Origin: Deltaproteobacteria bacterium
GTDB lineage: Bacteria; Myxococcota_A; Polyangia; Polyangiales; Ga0077539
Direction of reading: 5' to 3'
DNA length: 64,000 nt
Assembly (NCBI GenBank): GCA_016704445.1
Contig: JADJAE010000044.1
Coordinates: 30,678 to 94,677 of the forward strand
In this document: positions 25,872 to 34,843 of the stretch, piece after piece
Layout of the letters: each line of letters opens with the position of its first letter
How positions within the stretch are numbered: position 1 is the stretch's first letter
Position numbers and translations under genes: made by a program
Notes under the pieces: model-generated
Seen by the model: the letters and a program-made list of their open reading frames with translations, nothing else
What the model was told of the DNA's origin: nothing
The model's database searches: none

Positions 25872-26597
25872 TCAGGTGGTCAGCTCGAGGATGATCTCCG
25901 GGGCGCCGGGCGGGCCGTGCGGACCCTCGAAGCGCACCAGCCGGTGCGGGGAGGACTTCTCATACCAGAGCTTGTATTTCGGCAGCAGCGGCTTGGAGAG
26001 CTCGGTGATGACGCGGCCGAGGTGCACCCAGTCGTTGATGTCCGGGTACATGGTCACCTCGCGCACCTCGAAGCGCCCGGCCGGGACGCTCAGGCTCACG
26101 GTCTTGTGCTCCTCGTAATAGACCTTGGCGACCATGCGGTCGGCGATCCATGCGTGAAGCGAGCGGCGCTTGCCGTCGAAGGGCTGTCCCCGCAAGAGGA
26201 AGGGCAGGCACACCTCGGGGTAGGTGTCCCCGGGGAAGCGCAGCGGACCGCGGGTGAAGTCCACCGTCTCGGAGCGGCACTCGACGCCGTGGCCGTCGAC
26301 CATGGAGCGCTTGAAGCGCAGGGCGCGCAGCGAGGGGCGGGCCTCGCATTGCAGCTCCTCGATGACCACGCCGCCGCGGAGGTCCTGCTCGACGCGGATC
26401 TCGACGCCGCCGCCGTCGGCGTCGTGGGTCACCCGGGTGGTGACCACGGCCAGGTGGGTGCGCGCCGGATCGAGGAGCTGGTGGGCGTCGAGGACGGTGT
26501 GAAACGAGCGCTGGGCCCGCGCCGTGATGACGAAGCGGGAGACCTCCTCGCCGCGGATGGGCGGGAGCCCGATGGCGTTGCCGGTGTCTGTCTTCAT
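25872..26597 (-). CDS. hypothetical protein, 241 aa
   Basis: A soluble protein of 241 residues with no signal peptide and no membrane helix, starting at ATG 26597. Alternating hydrophobic/charged residues suggest an all-beta fold (for example VEIRVEQDLRGGVVIEELQC, then SLSVPAGRFEVREVTMYP). Segments such as VPAGRFEVREVTMYPDINDW recall the DUF3108-like and LolA-type beta-sheet proteins, in which a cleavable marker such as VPAGxF is common, but without a signal peptide I do not assign it. It starts 12 bases downstream of the stop of the minus-strand repeat lipoprotein at 26610, so the two are likely cotranscribed. Function unknown. Confidence 0.7.
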   Translation of the reverse strand: MKTDTGNAIGLPPIRGEEVSRFVITARAQRSFHTVLDAHQLLDPARTHLAVVTTRVTHDADGGGVEIRVEQDLRGGVVIEELQCEARPSLRALRFKRSMVDGHGVECRSETVDFTRGPLRFPGDTYPEVCLPFLLRGQPFDGKRRSLHAWIADRMVAKVYYEEHKTVSLSVPAGRFEVREVTMYPDINDWVHLGRVITELSKPLLPKYKLWYEKSSPHRLVRFEGPHGPPGAPEIILELTT

Positions 26598-26609
26598 GGG
26601 GTGTGAGGC

Positions 26610-27104
26610 TCAGCGGGCGTTCGTGGTGGCGGCGACGCAGAGCGGGTGCGTCCCGGCCTTGTCGGAGTAAGCTCCGCAGCGCTCCCCTGAGGGGCAGTCG
26701 CAGTCCGAGCGGCAGGATATGCCGCAGAACTGCTGGAGCACGAACCCGGAGAAGGAGAGGCAGGAGTAGCCCGTCGGGCAGGTGGCTCCGCCTCGGGGGC
26801 CGCAGTCGATGCGCTCCGGGAGCCGCGCGATGTCAGGCCGGGCGCAGGCATCGGAAGGCTGGGAGACATCGACGGAGGGAACATCCACCGAGGGGACATC
26901 CACCGAGGGGACATCCACAGAAGGGACATCCACCGAAGGGACATCCACCGAAGGGACATCCGTGTTGGGAGTGTCGCTGGGGGTTGCGTCGACGGCGGCG
27001 TCGGCGGGGACGCCGCTCTCTTCGCTACAGGCGGAGAGGGCGGCGAGGAGGAGCAGGAGGGAGGGAAGGGAGAAGGACCGTCGCAGGCGGGGGTTCATGG
27101 GCAT
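26610..27104 (-). CDS. Cys-rich lipoprotein with VPSVD tandem repeat
   Basis: A 164-residue lipoprotein. Two in-frame ATGs (27104 and 27098) are possible; both leave the signal SFSLPSLLLLLAALSAC with lipobox LSAC. After it comes an Asp/Ala/Pro linker containing six copies of V-P-S-V-D, encoded by 15-base direct repeats. The C-terminal ~75 residues carry about ten cysteines (CPTGYSCLSFSG, FCGISCRSDCDCPSGERC), a compact disulfide-bonded domain. The repeat probably acts as a flexible spacer that lifts the domain off the outer membrane. Ligand unknown. Confidence 0.8.
   Translation of the reverse strand: MPMNPRLRRSFSLPSLLLLLAALSACSEESGVPADAAVDATPSDTPNTDVPSVDVPSVDVPSVDVPSVDVPSVDVPSVDVSQPSDACARPDIARLPERIDCGPRGGATCPTGYSCLSFSGFVLQQFCGISCRSDCDCPSGERCGAYSDKAGTHPLCVAATTNAR
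26866..26955 (-). repeat. 15-base tandem repeat coding VPSVD
   Basis: Six units of 15 bases (first one degenerate) with plus-strand form ACATCCACCGAGGGG. Each unit encodes five residues, so gain or loss of units keeps the reading frame. Confidence 0.9.
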
Positions 27105-27182
27105 CCGTTGGAGCAGCGAGCGTGCCGGGGATGTCCGGCGATTTCAAGCTCGCTGCCGCCAACGGAGGGGGGGAGTAGCGCC

Positions 27183-29105
27183 TCAGCTGTTGTTGCGGAC
27201 GCGGAGCGCGGCGAGCTCGTTGAGGTAGCACTCGAGGTTGGTGTACCCGGCGACGCCGGTCATGGAGACGGAGACGGTGGTGCCGTTGTGGTCGGCGACG
27301 CTGGGGTTGGTGCCGTGGGCGGTCTCCCAGGCGTTGGGCATGCCGTCGTTGTCCGTGTCCGTCGGCGCCGCGGGGCCGGCGCCCGTGAAGTTCAGGCGGA
27401 GCGCGTCGTTGGCGGGGTTGGTGTTGCTCGGCGAGCTGTCGAAGGTGCCGGAGGCCACGTAGCCCATGAGCCGGCGGTCCGTCGGATCGCGGGGGAAGGC
27501 GCCCGCGTTGGCGAGGGCGTTGGCGCGCACCCCGCTCGACGGGAGCACCGTGACCGCGGGGAAGGCGTGGCGCGTGGTGCGGCCCCATGAGGGACGGGCG
27601 TTGGCGCCGCCGTTGTAGTCGTTGCAGCAGAAGTTGAGGTCCCAGTCCGCGCGGCTCGGCCAGAGGTTGGAGCGGTTGTCCGCGAAGTACGCGGTGGTCC
27701 CGCCGCCCGAGGGCTGCAGCCACATGAAGCCGAAGTGATTGCTGGAGGGCGCGTAGGAGGAGTTACCCACCCAGTTCATCTGGTAGTAGATGTTCGAGCC
27801 CGAGTTGCTACCCGAGATGTTCGTCGGGTTCACGTCGGTGAAGTAGCGCTGGTCCCAGTAGAGGTTGTTGGTCAGCTCGACGTGCATCGTGGTGCCCGCC
27901 GCCGCGCTGCCGCTCTCTCGGGAGAACTCGGGGTAGCGACCCTGGATGCGGTTCCAGACGTTGCGGACGATGGTCAGGTTGTCGAGCGCGTAGCCCGCCG
28001 CGGGGTTGGTGTAGTTGATCAGCATCCCACCGTACTGGGCGTGGCCGCCGATGGTCTCGGCGAAGACGCTGTCCTGGATGGTGATGTTGTTCGTGTACGA
28101 GATCTCGACGGCCTCGTCCTCGGCGTTGCCCATGGAGAGGTGGTCGATCACGCCGTTGCGGGCGTAGCGCAGCCGCAGGCCATCGGGGAAGTTACCGCTC
28201 GCCGGGCGCGAGCGCAGGTGGCGCACGATGAAGTTCTGGATGCCGCGGGCGTTGGCGCCGCACTGCTGGTCGCAGTAGGTGGCCTCGGTGGTGTGCAGCC
28301 CGCGGACGGTGATGCCGCCCGGCGAGGTCTGGCCGGCGATGGTCATGTCGCCGCTGTTCATCTGCACGTCGCCGTTGATCACGCCGCTCACCTTGAAGAG
28401 GATGTAGCGGGGGCCGGTCTGCTGGACGGCGTCCTGGAAGGAGCCAGGGCCGGAGGCGTTGAGGTTGGTCACGTAGATCACCCGGCCGCCGCGGCCGCCG
28501 GTGGCGCTGGCTCCGTAGCCCTCCGCGCCGGGGAAGGCGCGCAGCCCGGTCGAAGGGGTGGTCGTTCCGGTGACCGGCGCCGGGGCCGGGGCCGGGGCCG
28601 GGGCCGGGGCCGCGGTCGCGGTGCCGGAGTCCCGCACGCCGCTGTCGGTCGCGGTCACGGTGCCGGAGTCCCGCACGCCGCTGTCGGTCGCGGTCGCGGT
28701 GCCGGAGTCACGCACGCCGGAGTCACGCACGCCGGAGTCGCGCACGCCGCTGTCAGTCACACCCGCGTCTCGCGTGGTGGTGGTGGTGGTGGTGGTGGCG
28801 GTGGTGGTGGTGGCGGTGGTCGCGCGCACCGGGGTGCAGGCCACGTAACCTTCGAGGCTGTAGCAGTCGCTGTCGCTATCGCAGAAGCACTTCGCTTCGC
28901 CCGGCCAGCAGTTGCGGATCTGGCCCGCGGCGTTGCGCGGATCGCCGCGGCCGTCGAGGGTGACGGGCTCGGGGCAGGCGCGGACGGTCACGGCGCTGGT
29001 GCTGGTAGAGGAGGTGGAGTCGCTGCCGTCTTCCACCGGAGCACATCCGGAGGCGAGAGCCAGGGACACCACGCAGAACAACGAGGCGGTCAATGAGCGG
29101 TCCAT
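27183..29105 (-). CDS. pectate-lyase-like secreted lipoprotein (PL1-type beta-helix)
   Basis: A 640-residue lipoprotein. The ATG at 29103-29105 gives the signal MDRSLTASLFCVVSLALASGC; an upstream TTG is less likely. After a short Cys-containing domain (about 40-90) comes a low-complexity linker of Thr runs and repeated DSGVRDSG units, then Ala/Pro. From about residue 190 the protein matches pectate-lyase-type proteins: GLRAFPGAEGYGASATGGRG, VIYVTNL, IAGQTSPGGI, NFIVRHLRSRP, and DHLSMGNAEDEAVEIS. Such enzymes cleave polygalacturonate by beta-elimination with calcium. A C-terminal DTDNDGMPNAWE segment looks like a calcium-binding dockerin- or TSP3-like loop. It is followed 78 bases later by the VPSVD lipoprotein gene. 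Confidence 0.88.
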   Translation of the reverse strand: MDRSLTASLFCVVSLALASGCAPVEDGSDSTSSTSTSAVTVRACPEPVTLDGRGDPRNAAGQIRNCWPGEAKCFCDSDSDCYSLEGYVACTPVRATTATTTTATTTTTTTTRDAGVTDSGVRDSGVRDSGVRDSGTATATDSGVRDSGTVTATDSGVRDSGTATAAPAPAPAPAPAPVTGTTTPSTGLRAFPGAEGYGASATGGRGGRVIYVTNLNASGPGSFQDAVQQTGPRYILFKVSGVINGDVQMNSGDMTIAGQTSPGGITVRGLHTTEATYCDQQCGANARGIQNFIVRHLRSRPASGNFPDGLRLRYARNGVIDHLSMGNAEDEAVEISYTNNITIQDSVFAETIGGHAQYGGMLINYTNPAAGYALDNLTIVRNVWNRIQGRYPEFSRESGSAAAGTTMHVELTNNLYWDQRYFTDVNPTNISGSNSGSNIYYQMNWVGNSSYAPSSNHFGFMWLQPSGGGTTAYFADNRSNLWPSRADWDLNFCCNDYNGGANARPSWGRTTRHAFPAVTVLPSSGVRANALANAGAFPRDPTDRRLMGYVASGTFDSSPSNTNPANDALRLNFTGAGPAAPTDTDNDGMPNAWETAHGTNPSVADHNGTTVSVSMTGVAGYTNLECYLNELAALRVRNNS

Positions 29106-29719
29106 GGGGCCGAACAAAGCCGGGTTGTTCCGCTGTGGCAAATGGGAATTCGATTGGATCCATGCTCGCTACATCGTTGAGAACTGTGGTGAATCAAGGG
29201 TTTTATGGAGGCGAGGGTGACCCCGATATGGAGATTTCTGGATATGTAGGCACGCCATTCCCTGGAAAGAACCCAGGCGAACCAGGCGAAACCACGGAAA
29301 TACAACCGACCAGATGCCCGCTGATGTGGGCTTCGGTGGCAGTGACGATTTTCTGTGCGGGAGGAAGTCCGTCGGGGTCCGCGGCGCCGAAGACCGCTGA
29401 ATACAAGACGGTGTAAAAGCACGAATCAGCACAAAACCAGCCATTTCAACGCGAAGCGCCTGCCTGGCGTCACCCTCCGACGCCTTGAGCACCGCCGGGG
29501 ATGGGACCGCCTCCCCTCCCTGCCGAGGGGTCCCCTGAGGGTGCGTCGCCGGGGTGGTCCCCCCTCAGGGTCTCCGATGCCGCCCCCGAAGATATCGCCA
29601 ATGAAATTCCCCGGAGGCGCGATGTCCCTTATCCGCGATACGGGGAAAAGAGTCGGATACCTCGTCCGCGCTCCGCCGGTGACGCCCGCCCCCGGGTGGT
29701 TGTAGAGTCCGCGCCGCCG
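29106..29719. other. long intergenic stretch with an AT-richer block
   Basis: A gene-free gap of 614 bases between divergent genes. Bases from about 29140 to 29450 are visibly lower in GC than anything else in the window (for example TCAAGGGTTTTATGGAGGCG and GAATACAAGACGGTGTAAAA). The short open frames here have no ribosome site and no similarity. The block probably carries the promoters of the pectate-lyase gene and of the TPR/HEAT gene, or is a remnant of foreign DNA. Bases from 29500 to 29700 are GC-rich again and hold nothing I recognise. Confidence 0.5.
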
Positions 29720-31506
29720 ATGTCGACGCTGCTCAACGATGAAGCGATGGCCCGCGCTCGCGCGGCGATGCGCTCCGCCCAGCCGCAGAACGCGGTGCAG
29801 ATCCTGATCGGCGCCGCGGCGCAGACGCACCTCCAGGCGCGCGACTACGACGAGCTCGTCCGGCTGCTGGCCGACGCGCTCCAGCAGATCGGGCTGCTGC
29901 GCGCCGCGGCCTCGGTGTGGCTCTACCTGAAGGACGGGCGGCGCATGGCCCAGGTCAGCGCCAACGAGCCGCGTGACCTGGCCCGCGCGGCGATCCTCGA
30001 CGGCAACTACGGGGCGGCGGCGCAGCACTACCGGGCCGCGCGCTGGCCCGCCCACGCGGCCATCGCCTCGGAGAAGGCCCGGCTCTACCCGCAGGCCCGG
30101 CTGCTCTGGGAGGAGGTGCAGGCCGACCCGAGGCTGCGGGAGGACCCGTACAACGCCGCGCTGGTGAGCTTCAACCTGGGGAGGGTGCTGACCGAGCTGC
30201 GCGACGCGCCGGGCGCCCAGCGGGGCCGGGTGCGCGCCATGCGCCTGCTGGAAGAGGCCGCCGACCTCTTCGAGGCGCGCGGGCTGCGGGAGCGGGCCTT
30301 CGACTGCTTCCAGGTGCTGCTCACCCTCGGCGCGGAGACCGGCAGCTTCGAGAACCTCGCGGAGGGATACCTCAACTGCATCCGCATCCTGCGCGAAGAC
30401 CACCTCAAGTATTACGCCCTCCAGTATTACGAGGACTTCATCGTGCGGGCCGAGCGGGCGCACGAGCACCACGCCGTCGCCACCATCGTTCACGAGGCGG
30501 CCGACTACGCGAGGGCCCTGGGGCTGCCCTTCCACCCCGCGCTGCGCATGCGCGAGGCGGAGGCGTGGCGCAACGCGGCGGAGCAGATCCTCCGGGGCGG
30601 CGGCTCGGTGGAGCTGGCGGAGAACGCGCTGCTGGCCTCCGTGGGGGCCTTCTCGGGGGTGGGGATGCACGGCCGCGCGGTGGCGGTCTTCGGGGTGCTC
30701 GCGCAGATGCCGGGCATCGAGGAGGAGCGGGCGAAGCGCTACGCCCGGCTGCGCTCCCGCTACGGCGACGCGAGGGACGAGGTGGTGCGGATGTCCGCGG
30801 TGCCGGAGTACCTCAAGCTCCCGGTGGCCTACCCCGACATCTGGAACGTCGACGTCGTGGAGTGGGAGGAGGACGGCGACGCGGTCGAGGCCTGCGGGGA
30901 GATCCTGCTCGACGGCACGCTGCCTGACTTCGTGCGGCGCAAGGCGCTGCTGGCGAGGCTGGTGCCGCTGACGGCGCGAGCCGGGGCACCCCAACACGCA
31001 GGCCCAGCTCGCCGAGGCCCTGGGTCAGGTGCAGCTCTACTCCGTGCTCTCTCCTGGAGCACCTCTTCGACCGGGGCCGCGGCGACGTGCGCGTGGCGGC
31101 GCTGCGAGCGGCCCGATCGCTCTTCTTCAAGCGCACCTTCATGCTGCTGATGAAGGGCGTCGCGGAGCCCGACCACGCGGTGCGCGCGGCGGCGGTCGAG
31201 GCCATCCAGCTCCTGCATTTCCCCCACGCCTTCGACCCCCTCTCCAGGCTTCACCGAGACCAGTCCGACCCCGCGGTGCGAGGCGCGGCGCTCAACTCCA
31301 TCGGGCGCATCCCCTCGCTCGAAGCCGTCGAGTACCTGCTGGGCACGCTCCGCCACGGGAGCCCCGAGGAGCGCCAGCTCGCCGCCGACCTGCTGGTGCG
31401 CCACGACGCCGCCGAGGCCACCGGGGCCATCCAGGCCGCGCTCGCCCAGGAGAACGGCGAGATGCAGCAGCTCCTCATCACGGTGCTGCGCCGCCGCAAC
31501 CGCTGA
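29720..31506 (+). CDS. TPR/HEAT-repeat protein with two apparent frameshifts
   Basis: Three frames read in turn form one protein of about 594 residues starting at ATG 29720. Residues 1-420 are helical, Ala/Arg/Leu-rich, with paired-helix units (for example DLARAAILDGNYGAAAQHYR and RAMRLLEEAADLFEARGLRE) typical of TPR proteins. The frame is lost near 30977. The next frame gives EPGHPNTQAQLAEALGQVQLYSVLS, then slips again near 31052 to LEHLFDRGRGDVRVAALRAA and the C-terminal HEAT-like part ending RRRNR at 31506. Each slip equals one extra base. The total minus two is a multiple of three. A scaffold protein; its partner is unknown. Two errors 75 bases apart suggest a poor assembly patch, but a decaying gene is possible. 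Confidence 0.7.
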
Positions 31507-31561
31507 CCGCCTCCACCATCACCATCACCCCATCCAGAGCAGCGAGGAGATAGAAGGTTCC

Positions 31562-32872
31562 ATGGAGTTTCCCAAGCGGGGTCTGTCGAAGGACGAAGTG
31601 CTCTCCTCCCTGAAGGGCCGCCAGGGGTCGGACGCCGACTGGCGCCACGGGCGCACCTTCTCGCTCGTCTACTACGCGGGCCCCGAGGCCCTCGACGTGC
31701 TCTACGAGGCCTCGCGCGCCTACTTCTCGGAGAACGCCCTCAACCCCATGGCCTTCCCGGGCCTGCGGCAGTGCGAGACCGACGTGGTGGCCATGACCGC
31801 GGCGATGCTCCACCACCCCGACGCCGCGGGCACCATGACCACCGGCGGCACCGAGAGCATCCTCATGGCGGTGAAGACCGCCCGGCAGTGGGCGCGGGCC
31901 CACAAGCCCGAGATCACCCAGCCGGAGATGCTGGTCCCCATCACGGTGCACCCGGCCTTCGAGAAGGCCGCGGCCTACTTCGACGTGAAGGCCGTGCACG
32001 TCCCCGTCGGCGACGACTTCCGGGCCGACATGGCCGCCGCGCGATCGCTCATCAACGACAACACCATCCTCGTGGTGGGATCGGCCCCGCAGTACCCGCA
32101 CGGCGTCGTCGACCCCATCACCGAGCTCGCGGCGCTGGCCCACGAGCGAGGCATCCTCTGCCACGTCGACGCCTGCCTCGGGGGCTTCCTGCTGCCCTGG
32201 GTGGAGAAGCTGGGCTATCCCGTTCCGCCCTTTGATTTCAGGGTCGAGGGCGTGACCTCGATGAGCGCCGACGTGCACAAGTACGGCTACGCGGCCAAGG
32301 GGGCGTCGGTGGTGCTCTACCGCGACCGCGACCTGCGAAAGCACCAGTTCGTGGCCTACGCCGACTGGCCCGGCGGGCTCTACGGCTCGCCCTCGATGTG
32401 CGGCACCCGCGCCGGAGGCCCCATCGCCGCCGCCTGGGCGATCATGAACCACCTTGGCGAGGAGGGTTACCTCCGCATCACCCGGGAGACCATGACCGCC
32501 GCGCGAGGGCTCATCGAGGGCATCAAGGCCATCCCCGGGCTCTACGTGTTCGGCGACCCGGTGGGGAGCGTCTTCGGCTTCGGCTCCCACGACATCGACA
32601 TCTACGCGCTCTCCGAGGCCATGGACGCGAAGGGCTGGCACCTCGACCGGCTGCAGCGGCCGCCGGGGCTCCACATGATGATCACCCCCGCGCACGCGCC
32701 GCTGGTCGAGCAGATCCTCGCCGACCTGCGGGAGGCCACCGAGACCATCCGTCGCGAGGGCACCACCGCCGAGGGCGCGGCGGCCATGTACGGCGCGCTC
32801 GGCACCATGGACGACCGCGGCACGGTCAACGACTTCATCCTGAACTTCCTCGACAACATCGACGCCCGCTGA
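31562..32872 (+). CDS. sphingosine-1-phosphate-lyase-like PLP enzyme
   Basis: A 436-residue fold-type I enzyme of the group II decarboxylase / sphingosine-1-phosphate lyase branch. Seen: MTTGGTESILMAVKTAR (about 92-108), TVHPAFEKAAAYF with His about 130, HVDACLGGFLLPW with Asp about 203, and SMSADVHKYGYAAKGASVV with PLP lysine K240. These blocks fit Dpl1-type lyases better than glutamate or tyrosine decarboxylases. The known reaction splits phosphorylated long-chain bases into a fatty aldehyde and phosphoethanolamine. GGAGATAGAAGG precedes the ATG. It fits with the AUR1-like gene elsewhere in the window and suggests that this organism makes sphingoid bases. A permease gene follows after 16 bases. 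Confidence 0.87.
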   Translation: MEFPKRGLSKDEVLSSLKGRQGSDADWRHGRTFSLVYYAGPEALDVLYEASRAYFSENALNPMAFPGLRQCETDVVAMTAAMLHHPDAAGTMTTGGTESILMAVKTARQWARAHKPEITQPEMLVPITVHPAFEKAAAYFDVKAVHVPVGDDFRADMAAARSLINDNTILVVGSAPQYPHGVVDPITELAALAHERGILCHVDACLGGFLLPWVEKLGYPVPPFDFRVEGVTSMSADVHKYGYAAKGASVVLYRDRDLRKHQFVAYADWPGGLYGSPSMCGTRAGGPIAAAWAIMNHLGEEGYLRITRETMTAARGLIEGIKAIPGLYVFGDPVGSVFGFGSHDIDIYALSEAMDAKGWHLDRLQRPPGLHMMITPAHAPLVEQILADLREATETIRREGTTAEGAAAMYGALGTMDDRGTVNDFILNFLDNIDAR

Positions 32873-32888
32873 CAGACCTCGCGCCTCC

Positions 32889-33608
32889 GTGCTCCCCCTC
32901 GCCACGCTGGTGCTGCTGGCCATCGCGCTGGAGTCCATCGTGGGCTTCGGGGCGACGGTGCTCGTCGTCGCGCTGGGCACCTGGATCCTCCCGGTGCAGC
33001 TCCTGCTCCCGGTGTACGTGCCGGTGAACATGGTGCTCTCGGCCTCCATCGCGTGGCGCGACCGCGCCTCCATCGACGTGGAGCTGCTGAAGAAGCGGGT
33101 GCTCCCGCTGGCCGCCGCGGGGCTGGCGGTGGGCTTCGCGCTCTACCGATATGCCGCGCGCCCTGAGCTGCTCCACGCCTTCGGGGTGATGGTGGTGCTC
33201 ATCGGGCTCAACGAGCTCCGCAAGGTGCTCTGGCCCCCGGCGACCCCTTCGGTGAGCCGGGCGCGCAGCAACGCGCTGCTGGTGGGCGGGGGCGTGGTGC
33301 ACGGGGTGTTCGGCACGGGCGGCGTGCTCATCGTGGCGGCGCTCGCGGGCGAGCGGATGGAGAAGACCCGGATGCGCGCCACGCTGGCGACGCTCTGGCT
33401 GCTGATGAACCTGGCGATGGTGGCCAACTTCATCGGGCACGGCGCGCTGGGGGTGGGCTCGCTGGGGCGCTCGGCGCTGCTGCTCCCCGCGGTGGCGGCG
33501 GGGGGATGGATCGGCGATCAGGTGCACCGCCGGGTGGCCGAGCGGCCGTTTCGCATCGCGATGGCCCTGGTGATGATGGCCGCGGGCGCCGCGCAGGTGC
33601 TGCGGTAG
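32889..33608 (+). CDS. TauE/SafE-family membrane permease
   Basis: A 239-residue polytopic membrane protein starting at GTG 32889, 16 bases after the lyase gene. It has about eight hydrophobic helices in two halves, with IVGFGATVLVVALG in the first and HGVFGTGGVLIVAALAG in the second, the paired Gly-rich motifs of the TauE/SafE (sulfite/sulfonate exporter) family. It is slightly short for the family. The substrate cannot be inferred; organic anions or sulfonates are typical. Confidence 0.82.
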   Translation: MLPLATLVLLAIALESIVGFGATVLVVALGTWILPVQLLLPVYVPVNMVLSASIAWRDRASIDVELLKKRVLPLAAAGLAVGFALYRYAARPELLHAFGVMVVLIGLNELRKVLWPPATPSVSRARSNALLVGGGVVHGVFGTGGVLIVAALAGERMEKTRMRATLATLWLLMNLAMVANFIGHGALGVGSLGRSALLLPAVAAGGWIGDQVHRRVAERPFRIAMALVMMAAGAAQVLR

Positions 33609-33617
33609 GGAGATCGT

Positions 33618-34445
33618 ATGTCGATTGAACCATTGGCCATCCTGGGGTGTGGCTTCACCGGGACGGCGGCTGCGGTGAGGGCCCTCGCGGCCGGGCGCCC
33701 GGTGAGGGCGACGGTGCGCACGGAGGAGGCGGCGAGGACGCTGCGGCTGATCGGCGCAGCCGTGACCGTGGCGCAGTCGCTGAGCGAGGAGATCGTCGCG
33801 CCGCTGGTGGAGGGCGCCGACGTGCTGGTGACCTTCCCCCCCGACGGGGTCACCGACGAGGCCATCGCGAAGGTGATGGGCCTCGCGAGGTCGGCGGTCT
33901 ACGTGTCGAGCACCGGGGTCTACGGAGAGCGCGTCGGGATCATCGACGAGGAGACCCCCACCGACGCGAGAGACCCGAAGGCGGGGCTGAGGCTGGCGGC
34001 CGAGACGGCGTGGCGCGAGGCCGGGGCCACGGCGCTGAGGGCGGCGGGAATCTACGGCCCCGGGCGGGGACTGCACCGGAGGCTGGTGGAGGGGAGCTAC
34101 CGGGTTCCTGGCGACGGGGGGCAGGTGGTGTCGCGGGTGCACGTCGAGGACCTCGCGGCGATGGCCCTCGGATGCCTCGAAGCGGGGCTGCGGGGAGGGT
34201 TCTTCGTGGCGGCGGACGACGCGCCGGTGCCCCAGGCGGAGGTGGTGCGCTGGCTCTGCGCGGGCCTCGGGCTGCCCCCTCCCCCGTCGGTGGCGTTGAC
34301 CGAGGCGCCGCCGACGCTGCGGCACGACCGCACGGTGATCAACGCGAGGGTGAAGCGGGCGCTGGGGCTCACGCTGCGCTACCCGAGCTGGAGGGAGGGC
34401 TTCGCCCAGTGCCTCCGGGCGGAGGGCGTCCCCTTCCGGCCCTGA
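33618..34445 (+). CDS. NAD-dependent epimerase/dehydratase-like SDR protein
   Basis: A 275-residue extended-SDR-like protein, ATG at 33618 behind a GGGAG box, 9 bases after the permease gene. The N-terminal nucleotide motif is atypical (ILGCGFTGTAA), and YVSSTGVYGE near residue 96-105 carries the usual Ser-Ser/Thr...Tyr block. AAGIYGPGRG and SRVHVEDLAAMAL follow as in YeeZ-like SDRs. Residues between the two halves are somewhat shorter than in sugar epimerases, so it could act on small carbonyl compounds or be non-catalytic. Probably cotranscribed with the lyase and permease. Confidence 0.82.
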   Translation: MSIEPLAILGCGFTGTAAAVRALAAGRPVRATVRTEEAARTLRLIGAAVTVAQSLSEEIVAPLVEGADVLVTFPPDGVTDEAIAKVMGLARSAVYVSSTGVYGERVGIIDEETPTDARDPKAGLRLAAETAWREAGATALRAAGIYGPGRGLHRRLVEGSYRVPGDGGQVVSRVHVEDLAAMALGCLEAGLRGGFFVAADDAPVPQAEVVRWLCAGLGLPPPPSVALTEAPPTLRHDRTVINARVKRALGLTLRYPSWREGFAQCLRAEGVPFRP

Positions 34446-34567
34446 ACCCGCGGCTGGGGTCAGGAACTTGCGGGGCGAGCGCGGGTTTGCTACCGCCAGT
34501 GACCAGTCCGAGCGGTGGCGGAATTGACGATGATCGTCGGGCGCCTTGTGGCTCGGATGCAGGTGTC

Positions 34568-34843
34568 ATGGCGAAGCAGATCCATTGTCTGGTGCGAGGT
34601 CGGGTGCAGGGCGTGTTCTTCCGCACGGCGACGCAGCGGGAGGCGAAGCGCCTGGGGCTTACGGGCTGGGTGAAGAACCTCCCCGATGGAACGGTGGAGG
34701 TCGTCGCCGAAGGGGAAGACGACTCGCTGAAGGAGTTCGTGGGATGGATGCAGCGGGGTCCGACGGCGGCGAGGGTCGAGCGGGTGGACTCCCGCTGGCG
34801 AGGCTACACGGGCGAATGGGGCGATTTCCGCATCGTCGACTGA
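34568..34843 (+). CDS. acylphosphatase
   Basis: A 91-residue enzyme that hydrolyses acyl phosphates such as 1,3-bisphosphoglycerate and carbamoyl phosphate. The signature GRVQGVFFR holds the catalytic Arg about residue 19, and GWVKNLPDGTVEV holds the catalytic Asn about 37; the 18-residue spacing matches characterised enzymes. Length is normal. The ATG at 34568 gives the standard start (MAKQIHCLV). A gap of 122 bases precedes it, and the next gene starts 28 bases before its stop. Confidence 0.92.
   Translation: MAKQIHCLVRGRVQGVFFRTATQREAKRLGLTGWVKNLPDGTVEVVAEGEDDSLKEFVGWMQRGPTAARVERVDSRWRGYTGEWGDFRIVD

Noticed and set aside
29093..29492. Small open frames of about 107 codons on both strands
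   Set aside because: No ribosome site, no similarity, and the two overlap each other; treated as chance frames in a gap.
34446..34567. tRNA or small RNA before acylphosphatase
   Set aside because: Short complementary bases (ACCGCCA/TGGCGG) exist but no cloverleaf or other known fold could be built.
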